A stretch of 64,000 nucleotides of DNA from Hyphomicrobiales bacterium (GTDB taxonomy: Bacteria; Pseudomonadota; Alphaproteobacteria; Rhizobiales; NORP267): NCBI GenBank assembly GCA_021775875.1, contig JAJFHA010000011.1, positions 262,178 to 326,177 on the forward strand, written 5' to 3'. Position 1 is the first letter of the stretch. Every line of letters begins with the position of its first letter. The notes under the pieces are model-generated. The model saw nothing but the letters and a program-made list of their open reading frames with translations. It had not been told where the DNA came from and ran no database searches. A program made the translations under genes and the position numbers. Positions 1-8,387 of the stretch are shown here, piece by piece.

Positions 1-2
1 TG

Positions 3-923
3 ATCTGGACCTATTTCGAAGCCATGGTGCCCGAAAAAATGCCTAAAACGCTGCTGGTGATCGGGTCAGGTGCAATCGGCATCGAGTTCGCGTCCTTCTA
101 CGCAACGCTGGGAGCAGATGTAACAATCGTAGAAATGTTGCCGCAGATACTTCCTGTAGAAGATGAAGAAATTGCCGCAATAGCTAGGAAAAGATTCGAG
201 AAACAGGGCATCAAGATCATGTCTTCGGCAAAGCTCGAAAACCTAAAAAAGGGCAAAGACAATGTCGTCGCGAGTATTACCGACAAAGACGGAAAGGCGC
301 ATAAAATCACCGTCGACCGGGTCATTTCAGCCGTTGGTGTTGTCGGCAATATCGAAAATCTTGGACTTGAAGAGCTGGGTGTGAAAACCGACCGGGGCAC
401 GATCCAGATCGATGGCCTCGGGCGCACCAACATTCCGGGCATATACGCTATCGGTGATGTGGCTGGGCCTCCCATGTTGGCGCATAAGGCAGAGCATGAA
501 GGCGTTGTATGTGTTGAAGCCATCGCAGGCGGTCATCCGCACCCTGTCGACAAGAGCAAGATTCCGGGCTGCACCTATTGCACACCGCAAATTGCCTCTG
601 TCGGCATGACGGAAAAGGCGGCAAAAGAAGCCGGGATTGCCGTGAAAATCGGCCGTTTCCCGTTTCTCGCCAACGGCAAGGCAATTGCGCTTGGCGAACC
701 GGACGGGTTGGTGAAAACCATATTTGACGCCAAAACCGGGCAATTGCTGGGGGCGCATCTGGTGGGCGCGGAAGTGACCGAACTGATCCAGGGCTTTGTT
801 GTCGCCATGAATTTGGAGACCACGGAAGAAGAATTGATGCATACGGTCTTCCCGCATCCTACATTGAGTGAGATGATGCACGAGAGTGTTTTGAGCGCGT
901 ATGGCCGCGCCATCCATATTTGA
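3..923 (+). CDS. lpdA: Dihydrolipoyl dehydrogenase (E3), C-terminal part, cut by window start
   Basis: This is the last 306 codons of a flavoprotein disulfide reductase that reoxidises dihydrolipoamide in 2-oxoacid dehydrogenase complexes. The reading frame is open to the left edge, so the FAD-binding N-terminus and the redox CxxxxC lie outside the window. Visible are the NAD-binding GSGAIGIEFASF motif, the second FAD motif IYAIGDVAGPPMLAHKA, and the HPHPTLSE motif with the catalytic His-Glu pair near the end. The adjacent lipA supports lipoyl-complex E3 rather than a mercuric or glutathione reductase. The final codons run into the leader of the next gene, which suggests one transcript. Confidence 0.95.
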   Translation: MWTYFEAMVPEKMPKTLLVIGSGAIGIEFASFYATLGADVTIVEMLPQILPVEDEEIAAIARKRFEKQGIKIMSSAKLENLKKGKDNVVASITDKDGKAHKITVDRVISAVGVVGNIENLGLEELGVKTDRGTIQIDGLGRTNIPGIYAIGDVAGPPMLAHKAEHEGVVCVEAIAGGHPHPVDKSKIPGCTYCTPQIASVGMTEKAAKEAGIAVKIGRFPFLANGKAIALGEPDGLVKTIFDAKTGQLLGAHLVGAEVTELIQGFVVAMNLETTEEELMHTVFPHPTLSEMMHESVLSAYGRAIHI

Positions 924-939
924 TAAGCATGAGGAGAGA

Positions 940-1224
940 ATGATGATGCATGATTATATGGGAATAATGGCAATGCCTGGAACTGGATTTTTCAGCATGC
1001 TCATTATCGGCATGCTGGCCGGGTGGATTGCAGAAAAGGACACGAAAAGCGATCACGGCCTTCTCACCAACATGATAGTCGGCATTGCCGGCTCGTTTGT
1101 TGGCGGCGCGGTTGCAGGTACGCTTGGTATTCATTTTGCCGGATGGTTTTGGGGAAATTTGCTGGTATCGGCAATTGGTGCCATCGGTCTTGTTTACGTG
1201 TGGCGTGCGGTAAATAACAGGTAA
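940..1224 (+). CDS. GlsB/YeaQ/YmgE-family small membrane protein
   Basis: A protein of about 94 residues with three hydrophobic, glycine-rich helices (MLIIGMLAGWIAEK, MIVGIAGSFVGGAVAG, LLVSAIGAIGLVYVW), the typical layout of the transglycosylase-associated/GlsB stress-response family of the inner membrane. Its biochemical role is unknown. A longer frame opens at 901 inside lpdA, but a GAGGAGAG Shine-Dalgarno at 931-938 points to one of the three consecutive ATGs at 940, 943 or 946; spacing favours 943 or 946. It sits 16 bases after lpdA and 6 bases before lipA, so it is probably co-transcribed with both. Confidence 0.82.
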   Translation: MMMHDYMGIMAMPGTGFFSMLIIGMLAGWIAEKDTKSDHGLLTNMIVGIAGSFVGGAVAGTLGIHFAGWFWGNLLVSAIGAIGLVYVWRAVNNR

Positions 1225-1230
1225 CGACCC

Positions 1231-2190
1231 ATGGCCACCTTGATAGACACGATTACTGGTGACGACGCACGACCGCGCCACCCGGAAAAGGCTCACCGGC
1301 CGGATCAACCTGTTCGACGAAAACCCGACTGGATCCGGGTGAAAGCGCCTGGGTCGCCAATCTATCACGAGACCAAAAAAATCGTAAAAGAGAATGGCCT
1401 CGTCACCGTTTGCGAGGAAGCAGGCTGCCCGAATATTGGCGAATGCTGGACCAAGCGCCACGCCACTTTCATGGTGATGGGCGATACCTGCACACGGGCA
1501 TGTGCATTTTGTAATGTGCGCACCGGTATCCCCAATGCACTGGATGCCAGTGAACCTGAAAATGTCGCCGAAGCCGTGCAAAAATTATCCCTGCTTCATG
1601 TGGTTGTGACTTCGGTTGACCGGGATGATCTGGCCGATGGCGGGGCGGAGCATATCGCCGCCGTCATCCGGGCCATCCGGGATAAAACGCCGGAGACAAC
1701 GATTGAAGTTCTGACCCCGGATTTTTTGCGTAAAGACGGAGCGCTCGAAATCGTTGTCGAAGCAAGACCCGACGTCTTCAACCACAATCTTGAAACGGTG
1801 CCGTCCAATTATCTGAAGGTGCGGCCCGGCGCGCGCTACTTCCATTCGATCCGACTTTTGCAGCGGGTCAAGGAACTGGACCCCACCATGTTCACGAAAT
1901 CCGGGATCATGGTTGGTCTTGGTGAGAGCCGCAACGAAGTGCTGCAATTGATGGATGATTTGCGTAGTGCCGAAGTGGATTTCCTGACCATCGGTCAATA
2001 TCTCCAGCCGACTCGCAAACATATCGCGATTTCAGAATTTATAACCCCGGAACAGTTTGAAAGTTACGCGATTGCTGCCCGGACCAAAGGCTTCCTGCTG
2101 GTCTCATCAAGCCCGCTGACCCGCTCTTCCCATCATGCGGGGGAAGATTTTGCACGGTTGCAAGAAGCCCGTGCCGCCTTGCAGAAATAG
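1231..2190 (+). CDS. lipA: Lipoyl synthase (radical SAM)
   Basis: This 319-residue radical SAM enzyme inserts two sulfurs into octanoyl groups on E2 and GcvH proteins. Both Fe-S motifs are present. The auxiliary cluster cysteines are C61, C66 and C72 ([12 protein letters not shown]), and the radical SAM cysteines are C87, C91 and C94 (CTRACAFC). The C-terminal RSSHHAGE segment carries the conserved serine that ligates the auxiliary cluster. Length is normal for the family. ATG 1231 is 6 bases after the GlsB-like gene, within an lpdA-lipA transcript. It converges with the DOPA-dioxygenase-like gene, with only 6 bases between the stops. Confidence 0.97.
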   Translation: MATLIDTITGDDARPRHPEKAHRPDQPVRRKPDWIRVKAPGSPIYHETKKIVKENGLVTVCEEAGCPNIGECWTKRHATFMVMGDTCTRACAFCNVRTGIPNALDASEPENVAEAVQKLSLLHVVVTSVDRDDLADGGAEHIAAVIRAIRDKTPETTIEVLTPDFLRKDGALEIVVEARPDVFNHNLETVPSNYLKVRPGARYFHSIRLLQRVKELDPTMFTKSGIMVGLGESRNEVLQLMDDLRSAEVDFLTIGQYLQPTRKHIAISEFITPEQFESYAIAARTKGFLLVSSSPLTRSSHHAGEDFARLQEARAALQK

Positions 2191-2196
2191 CTGAAT

Positions 2197-2544
2197 TCAA
2201 AAAATCGACAGATCAAGTACCTGACTATCGCCCAGCCAGATGGTGTGATCACGGTGGTCCGCCAGATCATCACCGGTATTTGTGTGTACAAAAACCACGA
2301 GGCCTGCTCGATTAAGGGCCAGCCAGGGCACGATCTCAGGAAATACGGATGCCGGGAAAGCAACTTGCGTACTCCATGACGGATGTGGGCCAACAGGCCG
2401 GTCGTGCCATCGCCCATAGGTCAGGTCGGGGAAAACCTCTTCCAGCCGACCACGCATGGCCTCTGCAACGTTTTTGGTTTCAGCGTCATAATAAATATGA
2501 GCGTGATAGCTGGTGATATTTGAGACCGGTTGTTCCTCGCTCAT
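2197..2544 (-). CDS. DOPA 4,5-dioxygenase family protein
   Basis: A 115-residue protein with the hallmarks of the DOPA 4,5-dioxygenase family: an N-terminal HAHIYYD motif, a central GPHPSWSTQVAF block, and a C-terminal FVHTNTGDDLADHRDHTIWLG block. Histidines in these blocks are the probable metal ligands. In fungi and plants the family cleaves catechols, whereas bacterial members are mostly uncharacterised, so the substrate here is unknown. It lies 3 bases downstream of phaC on the same strand and may share its transcript, though no functional link is evident. Confidence 0.85.
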   Translation of the reverse strand: MSEEQPVSNITSYHAHIYYDAETKNVAEAMRGRLEEVFPDLTYGRWHDRPVGPHPSWSTQVAFPASVFPEIVPWLALNRAGLVVFVHTNTGDDLADHRDHTIWLGDSQVLDLSIF

Positions 2545-2547
2545 AAT

Positions 2548-4350
2548 CTAGCTCTTCATTTTCACGTATGATCCGGGTGCATCTTCTATTGGTGTTATTC
2601 CGCCGCCGCCAATCTCGCGGGCGTCAACCATTTTATTGTCTTGGGAAACAATCCATTTCTGCCAATTCGGCCACCATGAACCGGGGGTTTCGGTCGCGGT
2701 TTCCATCCAGTCCTCAAGTGTGCCCTCTACGGGCGGTTTGCCGGTCCAATATTGATATTTGGGTTTATTCGGCGAATTAATAACACCTGCAATATGCCCG
2801 GACCCAGCCAGCACATATTTGACATCGCCGCCCAAATAACGACTGCCATGATACGCCGATTTTGCGGGCGCGATATGGTCTTCTTTTGTCGCGAGATTAT
2901 AGATCGGGATCGTTACTTTGCCGAGATCAAGCTTCTTGCCGCCCATCTCCATGCGCCCAGTGGTGAGATTGTTATTGAGATAATATTCGCGCAAATAGAA
3001 CGAATGGTTGGTCGCGGGCATCCGGGTTGAATCAGAATTCCAGTAAAGCAGATCAAACGGGAAGGGAGCTTCGCCCTTGCCATACACATTCACCATATAG
3101 GGCCAGATCAAATCATTGGCCCGCAGCATGTTAAACGCTGTCGCCATGTGTTTGCTGTCCAGATAGCCTTCAACCGCCATCTCTTTTTCAACGGCCTGAA
3201 TTTGTTCTTCATCCACAAACACCATCAAATCACCGGCATGGGTGAAATCGATCTGGGTTGTGAACAACGTTGCGCTCTTGATCGGTTTTTTGCGGCCCTT
3301 CGCCATATAGGCAAGGCTGGTGGTGAGAAGCGTACCGCCAACGCAATAGCCGATCGCGTTCAGCGATTTTTCTCCGGTAATCGTCTCGACCGTATTGCAG
3401 GCTTCGATAACACCTTCGCGCATATAATCTTCAAAAGATTTATCGGCAATTTTCTGGCTCGGGTTGACCCACGAAACAACAAAAACTGTATGCCCTTGCG
3501 TCACGCACCATTTGATGAAGCTTTTCTTCTCGGTGAGATCGAGAATGTAAAATTTGTTGATCCATGGCGGAACGATCAGCAATGGGCGCTTCAGAACCTT
3601 TTCTGTCGTCGCCTCATACTGGATCAACTGGATCAGGTCATTTTGGAATACGACCTTTCCGGGCGTTGTTGCCAGATTGCCGCCAACCTCGAATGCGTCA
3701 TAATCTGATTGCCGGATTTTAAGGCTGCCCTTGCCGCGATGGATATCTTCACCCAGCATCTTCATGCCCCGGACAAGATTTTCGCCACGCGTCGCCATGG
3801 TTTCCCTGACAAGCTCGGGGTTTGTCGGTACAAAATTCGACGGCGACAAGGCGTTGACGATTTGAGTAACGTAAAAGGCAGCTTTTTTCCGGGTGTCTTC
3901 ATCCACATTTTCAGTGTCTTCAACAACATTTTCCGCCCAATTTGACGTCAACAGATAGGCCTGTTTGACGAAATCAAAATACTGGTTGCTGCGCCATTCC
4001 TCATCCCGGAAGCGTTTGTCATCTGGATTTGGTTCGGCAATTTCCTGCGTTTCTTCCCCCATGAACCGGCGCATCGTGTTGCTCCAGAGGTCAGCATAAC
4101 CGGAAATTAATTTGGCCTGGGACTCGATTGCTTTCTGCGGATCGGCCATCCACCGCTCGGCAACCGTGCCGAGGGTCTGTGCAACCAGGTTCATCTCGTC
4201 CGACGCCAGCGACTGTTTGCTGTCTTTATTATCCTGCGCCGCAGCGAGCTCTGAAAATACCTTGCCGCTTTCTTCCATCAAACGAAACAAGTTACGGGCA
4301 TAATCCTCCACCACAGAGGGGGTGTCGTCATTCCGTTCTTGATCCGTCAT
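2548..4350 (-). CDS. phaC: Class I poly(3-hydroxyalkanoate) synthase
   Basis: A 600-residue PHA synthase that polymerises 3-hydroxyacyl-CoA into storage granules. An N-terminal PhaC_N region (about 65-235) precedes an alpha/beta-hydrolase core. The lipase-like box GYCVGG carries the nucleophile C336, and the other triad members are D491 (TKEDHIAP) and H519 (GSGHIAG). The length and the absence of a neighbouring phaE or phaR fit class I. A GGAGAG Shine-Dalgarno lies 4 bases before the ATG. No phaA, phaB, phasin or phaR is in the window. It is transcribed divergently from the lipoprotein gene across about 110 bases. Confidence 0.96.
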   Translation of the reverse strand: MTDQERNDDTPSVVEDYARNLFRLMEESGKVFSELAAAQDNKDSKQSLASDEMNLVAQTLGTVAERWMADPQKAIESQAKLISGYADLWSNTMRRFMGEETQEIAEPNPDDKRFRDEEWRSNQYFDFVKQAYLLTSNWAENVVEDTENVDEDTRKKAAFYVTQIVNALSPSNFVPTNPELVRETMATRGENLVRGMKMLGEDIHRGKGSLKIRQSDYDAFEVGGNLATTPGKVVFQNDLIQLIQYEATTEKVLKRPLLIVPPWINKFYILDLTEKKSFIKWCVTQGHTVFVVSWVNPSQKIADKSFEDYMREGVIEACNTVETITGEKSLNAIGYCVGGTLLTTSLAYMAKGRKKPIKSATLFTTQIDFTHAGDLMVFVDEEQIQAVEKEMAVEGYLDSKHMATAFNMLRANDLIWPYMVNVYGKGEAPFPFDLLYWNSDSTRMPATNHSFYLREYYLNNNLTTGRMEMGGKKLDLGKVTIPIYNLATKEDHIAPAKSAYHGSRYLGGDVKYVLAGSGHIAGVINSPNKPKYQYWTGKPPVEGTLEDWMETATETPGSWWPNWQKWIVSQDNKMVDAREIGGGGITPIEDAPGSYVKMKS

Positions 4351-4459
4351 CAGTCTCTCCTGCGAGATTTATGGTAATTTTAACCAATTATTCCATTATT
4401 CAGACACAAACTCATTACAGATTTTCGCAAGTTAATCTCGATGGTTGCAAAATCATATT

Positions 4460-4753
4460 ATGTCTGAAAAAGCTACCCTATGCTGGAAATATCACGACGG
4501 CTTCAACAATAAAGCCCGTACGATAGTACGGATTGTCTTGTTTCTGTCTTTGGGCTTAAGTGCCGCTTGTTCAACAAATGACGAGCTATTACTAACCCAA
4601 CCGATACCTGCTGCATTTCCGAAATTGAGTGAGGTGCCCCCACGGCCGGCACCAGGAATGACAATATCTCAACAAAACGCTCTGCAACGGAATCTGGAAG
4701 ACTTGTCAGAAACCCACGAACAGACCAGAACAAGACAGATCAACCGAAACTGA
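4460..4753 (+). CDS. Small putative lipoprotein of unknown function
   Basis: A 97-residue frame with a hydrophobic segment (IVRIVLFLSLGLSAAC) ending in an LSAAC lipobox, which predicts signal peptidase II cleavage and lipidation of the cysteine. The mature part of about 60 residues is proline-rich and then polar and helical (SQQNALQRNLEDLSETHEQT). I do not recognise a family. The start is uncertain: ATG 4460 gives an unusually long charged n-region and a TTG lies upstream at 4445. It ends 26 bases before the aminotransferase and may lead that operon. Confidence 0.6.
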   Translation: MSEKATLCWKYHDGFNNKARTIVRIVLFLSLGLSAACSTNDELLLTQPIPAAFPKLSEVPPRPAPGMTISQQNALQRNLEDLSETHEQTRTRQINRN

Positions 4754-4779
4754 ATTAAAGACCAAATTGGACAAATGCT

Positions 4780-6009
4780 ATGCCTGACCATTTTCACCGT
4801 ATCAAACGTCTGCCGCCTTATATTTTTGAAGAGGTCAATAAAGCCAAAGCAACGGCACGCGGCAAGGGCGCGGATATCATCGATTTCGGTATGGGCAATC
4901 CGGACATGTCGACGCCGGAGCATATCATCGAAAAGCTCGTCGAGACGGTCCGCAAACCGCGCACCCATCGCTATTCGGCCTCCAGAGGAATTCAGGGCCT
5001 GCGCAAGGCCCAGGCCGGATATTACGGCAGGCGGTTTGGCGTAAAGCTCGACCCCGAGACCCAGGTTGTCGCAACCCTTGGTTCCAAGGAAGGCTTTGCC
5101 AACATGGCGCAGGCAATTACCGCACCGGGTGATGTGGTGTTGGTCCCGAACCCGACTTATCCGATACACATGTTCGGGTTTTTGTTGTCAGGTGGCGCCA
5201 TCAGGCATCTGCCAGCGCAGCCGGGCGAAGAATATATGCGCCGACTTGATAGCGCCATGCGCCATTCGATCCCGAAACCAATTGCAGTCGTCATCAATTT
5301 TCCTGCCAACCCGACGGCGTTTACAGCTGATCTGGATTTCTACACCGAGGTGATCGATTTTGCCCGTAAGCACGATCTGATCGTATTGTCAGATATTGCC
5401 TATGCCGAAATATACTTTGACGGCAACCCGCCTCATTCAATGCTGGAAGTCCCGGGCGCGATGGATGTGACGGTAGAATTTTCGTCCATGTCTAAAACCT
5501 ACGCCATGCCCGGATGGCGCATGGGCTTTGCGGTAGGCAACGAACGGTTGATTGCCGCTCTGGCTCGCGTCAAATCTTATCTCGATTATGGTGCCTTTAC
5601 CCCGATCCAGGTCGCAGCCACCGCGGCGCTCAACGGACCGGATTCCGTCATCGATGATATTCGTGAAATCTACAAGACCCGGCGCGACGTTTTGGTCGAC
5701 GCTTTTGGGCGTGCCGGATGGGATGTGCCGGCGCCATCGGCCACAATGTTTGCCTGGGTGCCGCTGCCCGAACAGTTCCGCGAACTCGGTTCGCTGGAAT
5801 TTTCCAAGTTGTTGATCGAGAAGGCAGACGTCGCGGTTTCACCTGGAATCGGTTTTGGCGAGTATGGCGAAGGCTATGTAAGGGTCGCACTTGTGGAAAA
5901 CGAGCAGCGTATCCGGCAAGCAGCGCGAAATGTCCGCAGGTTTCTTGCAACCGCCAGTCAAACCATGCACAACATCATCCCAATCGCGGCTGGAAAATCA
6001 AACAACTGA
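4780..6009 (+). CDS. alaC: AlaC-type class I/II aminotransferase
   Basis: A 409-residue fold-type I PLP aminotransferase. The PLP lysine is K239 in SSMSKTYAMPGWRMGF, and the substrate-carboxylate arginine lies near the C-terminus in EGYVRVALVENEQR. The N-terminal signature (RLPPYIFEEVNKAK, FGMGNPDM) matches the AlaC glutamate-pyruvate aminotransferase group, which is often auto-annotated as LL-diaminopimelate aminotransferase. It lies 45 bases before homoserine dehydrogenase, which suggests coupling to amino-acid synthesis. The exact amino donor and acceptor cannot be read from sequence. Confidence 0.88.
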   Translation: MPDHFHRIKRLPPYIFEEVNKAKATARGKGADIIDFGMGNPDMSTPEHIIEKLVETVRKPRTHRYSASRGIQGLRKAQAGYYGRRFGVKLDPETQVVATLGSKEGFANMAQAITAPGDVVLVPNPTYPIHMFGFLLSGGAIRHLPAQPGEEYMRRLDSAMRHSIPKPIAVVINFPANPTAFTADLDFYTEVIDFARKHDLIVLSDIAYAEIYFDGNPPHSMLEVPGAMDVTVEFSSMSKTYAMPGWRMGFAVGNERLIAALARVKSYLDYGAFTPIQVAATAALNGPDSVIDDIREIYKTRRDVLVDAFGRAGWDVPAPSATMFAWVPLPEQFRELGSLEFSKLLIEKADVAVSPGIGFGEYGEGYVRVALVENEQRIRQAARNVRRFLATASQTMHNIIPIAAGKSNN

Positions 6010-6054
6010 TTCATCCGGCTGCGCCGGTTGAAATTTGAATCAGGGCCTCTCCCG

Positions 6055-7353
6055 ATGGGAAAAAATCTCAAAGTTGGAATTGCAGGATTGGGCACTGTCG
6101 GTGCCGCCACCGCGCGTATTTTGATCGAAAAATCCGGTCATCTTTTGGCGCGGTCAGGATGCAATTTTGAGCTAACAAGCGTCTGTGCGCGGGACCGCTC
6201 AAAGGATCGTGGTATCGATTTATCCGAGTTCAACTGGCACGACGATCCGGTGGCGCTTGCCGCAAGCCCTGACATCGATATTTTTGTTGAATTGATCGGC
6301 GGCGAAGACGGTCCGGCATTAGATGCCATCAATGCGGCATTGGATAATGGAAAGCATGTTGTAACGGCCAACAAGGCTTTGGTCGCGACCCACGGCGAAA
6401 TGCTGGCGAAAAAAGCTGAAAGCAAAAACCTGGCGATTGGATACGAATCTGCCGTTGCCGGTGGCATTCCCGTTATCAATGCAATCCGCGACAGCCTTGC
6501 TGGCAATAAGGTCTCGCGGATTTTCGGAATCCTGAACGGGACCTGTAATTATATTCTGACCCGGATGGAGAAAGATCGTCTCAGCTTCGCTGATGCACTC
6601 ACAGAAGCGCAGTCTTTGGGATATGCTGAAGCTGATCCGACTTTCGATGTGGCCGGAAATGATACCGCCCACAAGCTTGCCATTCTCACCAGTCTGGCAT
6701 TCGGCACAAAAATCAATCTGGATGCCGTTTATATCGAAGGTATTGAGAACATTACGCCGGAAGATATAGCGTCCGCGGCCCGGCTTGGTTACGCAATCAA
6801 ATTACTGGGCGTAGCTTTGGAAACGGATAGCGGTATCGAGCAGCGGGTTCACCCGACTTTGGTGCTTCGGTCTGCGCTAATAGCGCAAGTAAGCGGTGTC
6901 ACCAATGCTGTCGCCATTGATGGTGATGAAGTTGGCGAAGTGTTGCTGGTGGGTGCCGGAGCAGGGGGCGATGCAACTGCTTCAGCCGTTATTGGAGACC
7001 TGATCGGTATAGGGTTTGGGCAGGTCCGGCCGGTATTTGGGCGGCCGGGATCAAGTATGAATCCGCACGTGCAAGCCCGTTTGCGCGCGCATGAGGGTGG
7101 TTATTTCATTCGCCTCAACGTGCATGATCATCCGGGCGCATTCGCCGCAATTGCCGCCAGAATGGCCGAGCAGGACATTTCACTTGAGCATATTGTGCAA
7201 CACCACGAAGATCATGATGCTGACAGCGGACGGCAATCTGTGACCATAATCACCCATGAAACCATGGAAGAGCATGTGCGGGTCGCTTTGAGCGCAATTC
7301 GCGAAGACGGCCATATCGATAACGAACCACAAATGATCCGAATAGAGCGATAA
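6055..7353 (+). CDS. hom: Homoserine dehydrogenase
   Basis: A 432-residue NAD(P)-dependent enzyme reducing aspartate-semialdehyde to homoserine for threonine and methionine. The Rossmann motif GLGTVGAATARIL is at the N-terminus, followed by the catalytic domain (ESAVAGGIPVI, GILNGTCNYIL) and a C-terminal ACT domain (YFIRLNVHDHPGAFAAIAARMA), so feedback by an amino acid is likely. A TTG at 6028 would add 9 residues, but ATG 6055 (MGKNLKVGIAGLG) fits the family better. The gene lies between the aminotransferase and glpX in one rightward run. Confidence 0.95.
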   Translation: MGKNLKVGIAGLGTVGAATARILIEKSGHLLARSGCNFELTSVCARDRSKDRGIDLSEFNWHDDPVALAASPDIDIFVELIGGEDGPALDAINAALDNGKHVVTANKALVATHGEMLAKKAESKNLAIGYESAVAGGIPVINAIRDSLAGNKVSRIFGILNGTCNYILTRMEKDRLSFADALTEAQSLGYAEADPTFDVAGNDTAHKLAILTSLAFGTKINLDAVYIEGIENITPEDIASAARLGYAIKLLGVALETDSGIEQRVHPTLVLRSALIAQVSGVTNAVAIDGDEVGEVLLVGAGAGGDATASAVIGDLIGIGFGQVRPVFGRPGSSMNPHVQARLRAHEGGYFIRLNVHDHPGAFAAIAARMAEQDISLEHIVQHHEDHDADSGRQSVTIITHETMEEHVRVALSAIREDGHIDNEPQMIRIER

Positions 7354-7374
7354 ATATAAGAGGGAGATAATCGG

Positions 7375-8373
7375 ATGGGTAATGAAAATTCAGGGGAGCA
7401 GGTGCTTGACCGTGTCCTGACACTGGAAATTGTCCGCGTGACAGAACGCGCCGCGATTGCCGCCGCCAGACTTAGCGGGCGCGGCGACGAGCACGCCGCT
7501 GATCAGGTGGCCGTGGATGCCATGCGCGAGGAACTGAACGCCCTGTCGATCAAAGGAATAGTCGTGATTGGCGAAGGCGAGCGCGACGAAGCGCCGATGC
7601 TGTATATTGGTGAGGAAGTCGGCAAAGGTACCGGTCAGGAAGTCGATATTGCGCTTGATCCGCTTGAGGGCACAACGATATGCGCCAAGGATATGCCAAA
7701 TTCTCTGGCCGTAATCGCCATGGCGGAAAAGGGCAGCCTGCTGAATGCGCCCGATGTTTACATGGATAAAATCGCAATCGGACCGGGATATCCGGCTGGC
7801 ATTGTTGATATCGACGCGGCACCGGCCGACAATATCAAAGCATTGGCCAAAGCCAAAGGCGTGCCGGTCAGTGAAATTACCGCCTGTATTCTGGACCGGC
7901 CCCGCCATGCCGCAATCATCGCAGCCGTTCGCGAAGCTGGCGCGGCAATCCGCTTGATTGGCGATGGCGATGTTGCCGGTGTTATCCACACCACCGACCC
8001 CGTAGAGACCGGAATCGATATCTATATGGGGGTTGGCGGTGCGCCAGAAGGTGTTCTGGCAGCCGCAGCCTTGCGCTGTATTGGTGGTCAGATGCAGGGG
8101 CGCCTGATCCTCGATACAGACGAGAAACGTGCCCGTGCCGCCCGCATGGGCGTTGAAGACCCAAACCGGATATATCATATGGAAGACATGGCCAGCGGCG
8201 ATGTGCTTTTTTCGGCAACCGGGGTGACCGACGGCAATATGCTGATGGGTGTGAAATTTGAAAGAGACTATATCCGCACCGACACTCTTGTCATGAGGTC
8301 TTCAACTGGGACAGTACGCCGGGTCTCGGCGAAACACAGCCATAGTGAGAAATTCTCCAGCAAGACGAGTTAG
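7375..8373 (+). CDS. glpX: Class II fructose-1,6-bisphosphatase
   Basis: A 332-residue GlpX-type phosphatase that dephosphorylates fructose-1,6-bisphosphate in gluconeogenesis. Family motifs seen are GEGERDEAPML, the metal/phosphate site DPLEGTTICA, and GVGGAPEGVLAAAALRCIGG. Length is normal. An AGGGAG Shine-Dalgarno lies about 10 bases before ATG 7375, 21 bases after hom and 14 bases before recJ, so the three appear co-transcribed. In some alphaproteobacteria the class II enzyme also acts on sedoheptulose-1,7-bisphosphate; nothing here decides that. Confidence 0.95.
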   Translation: MGNENSGEQVLDRVLTLEIVRVTERAAIAAARLSGRGDEHAADQVAVDAMREELNALSIKGIVVIGEGERDEAPMLYIGEEVGKGTGQEVDIALDPLEGTTICAKDMPNSLAVIAMAEKGSLLNAPDVYMDKIAIGPGYPAGIVDIDAAPADNIKALAKAKGVPVSEITACILDRPRHAAIIAAVREAGAAIRLIGDGDVAGVIHTTDPVETGIDIYMGVGGAPEGVLAAAALRCIGGQMQGRLILDTDEKRARAARMGVEDPNRIYHMEDMASGDVLFSATGVTDGNMLMGVKFERDYIRTDTLVMRSSTGTVRRVSAKHSHSEKFSSKTS

Positions 8374-8387
8374 GTCGCACAGATTGA

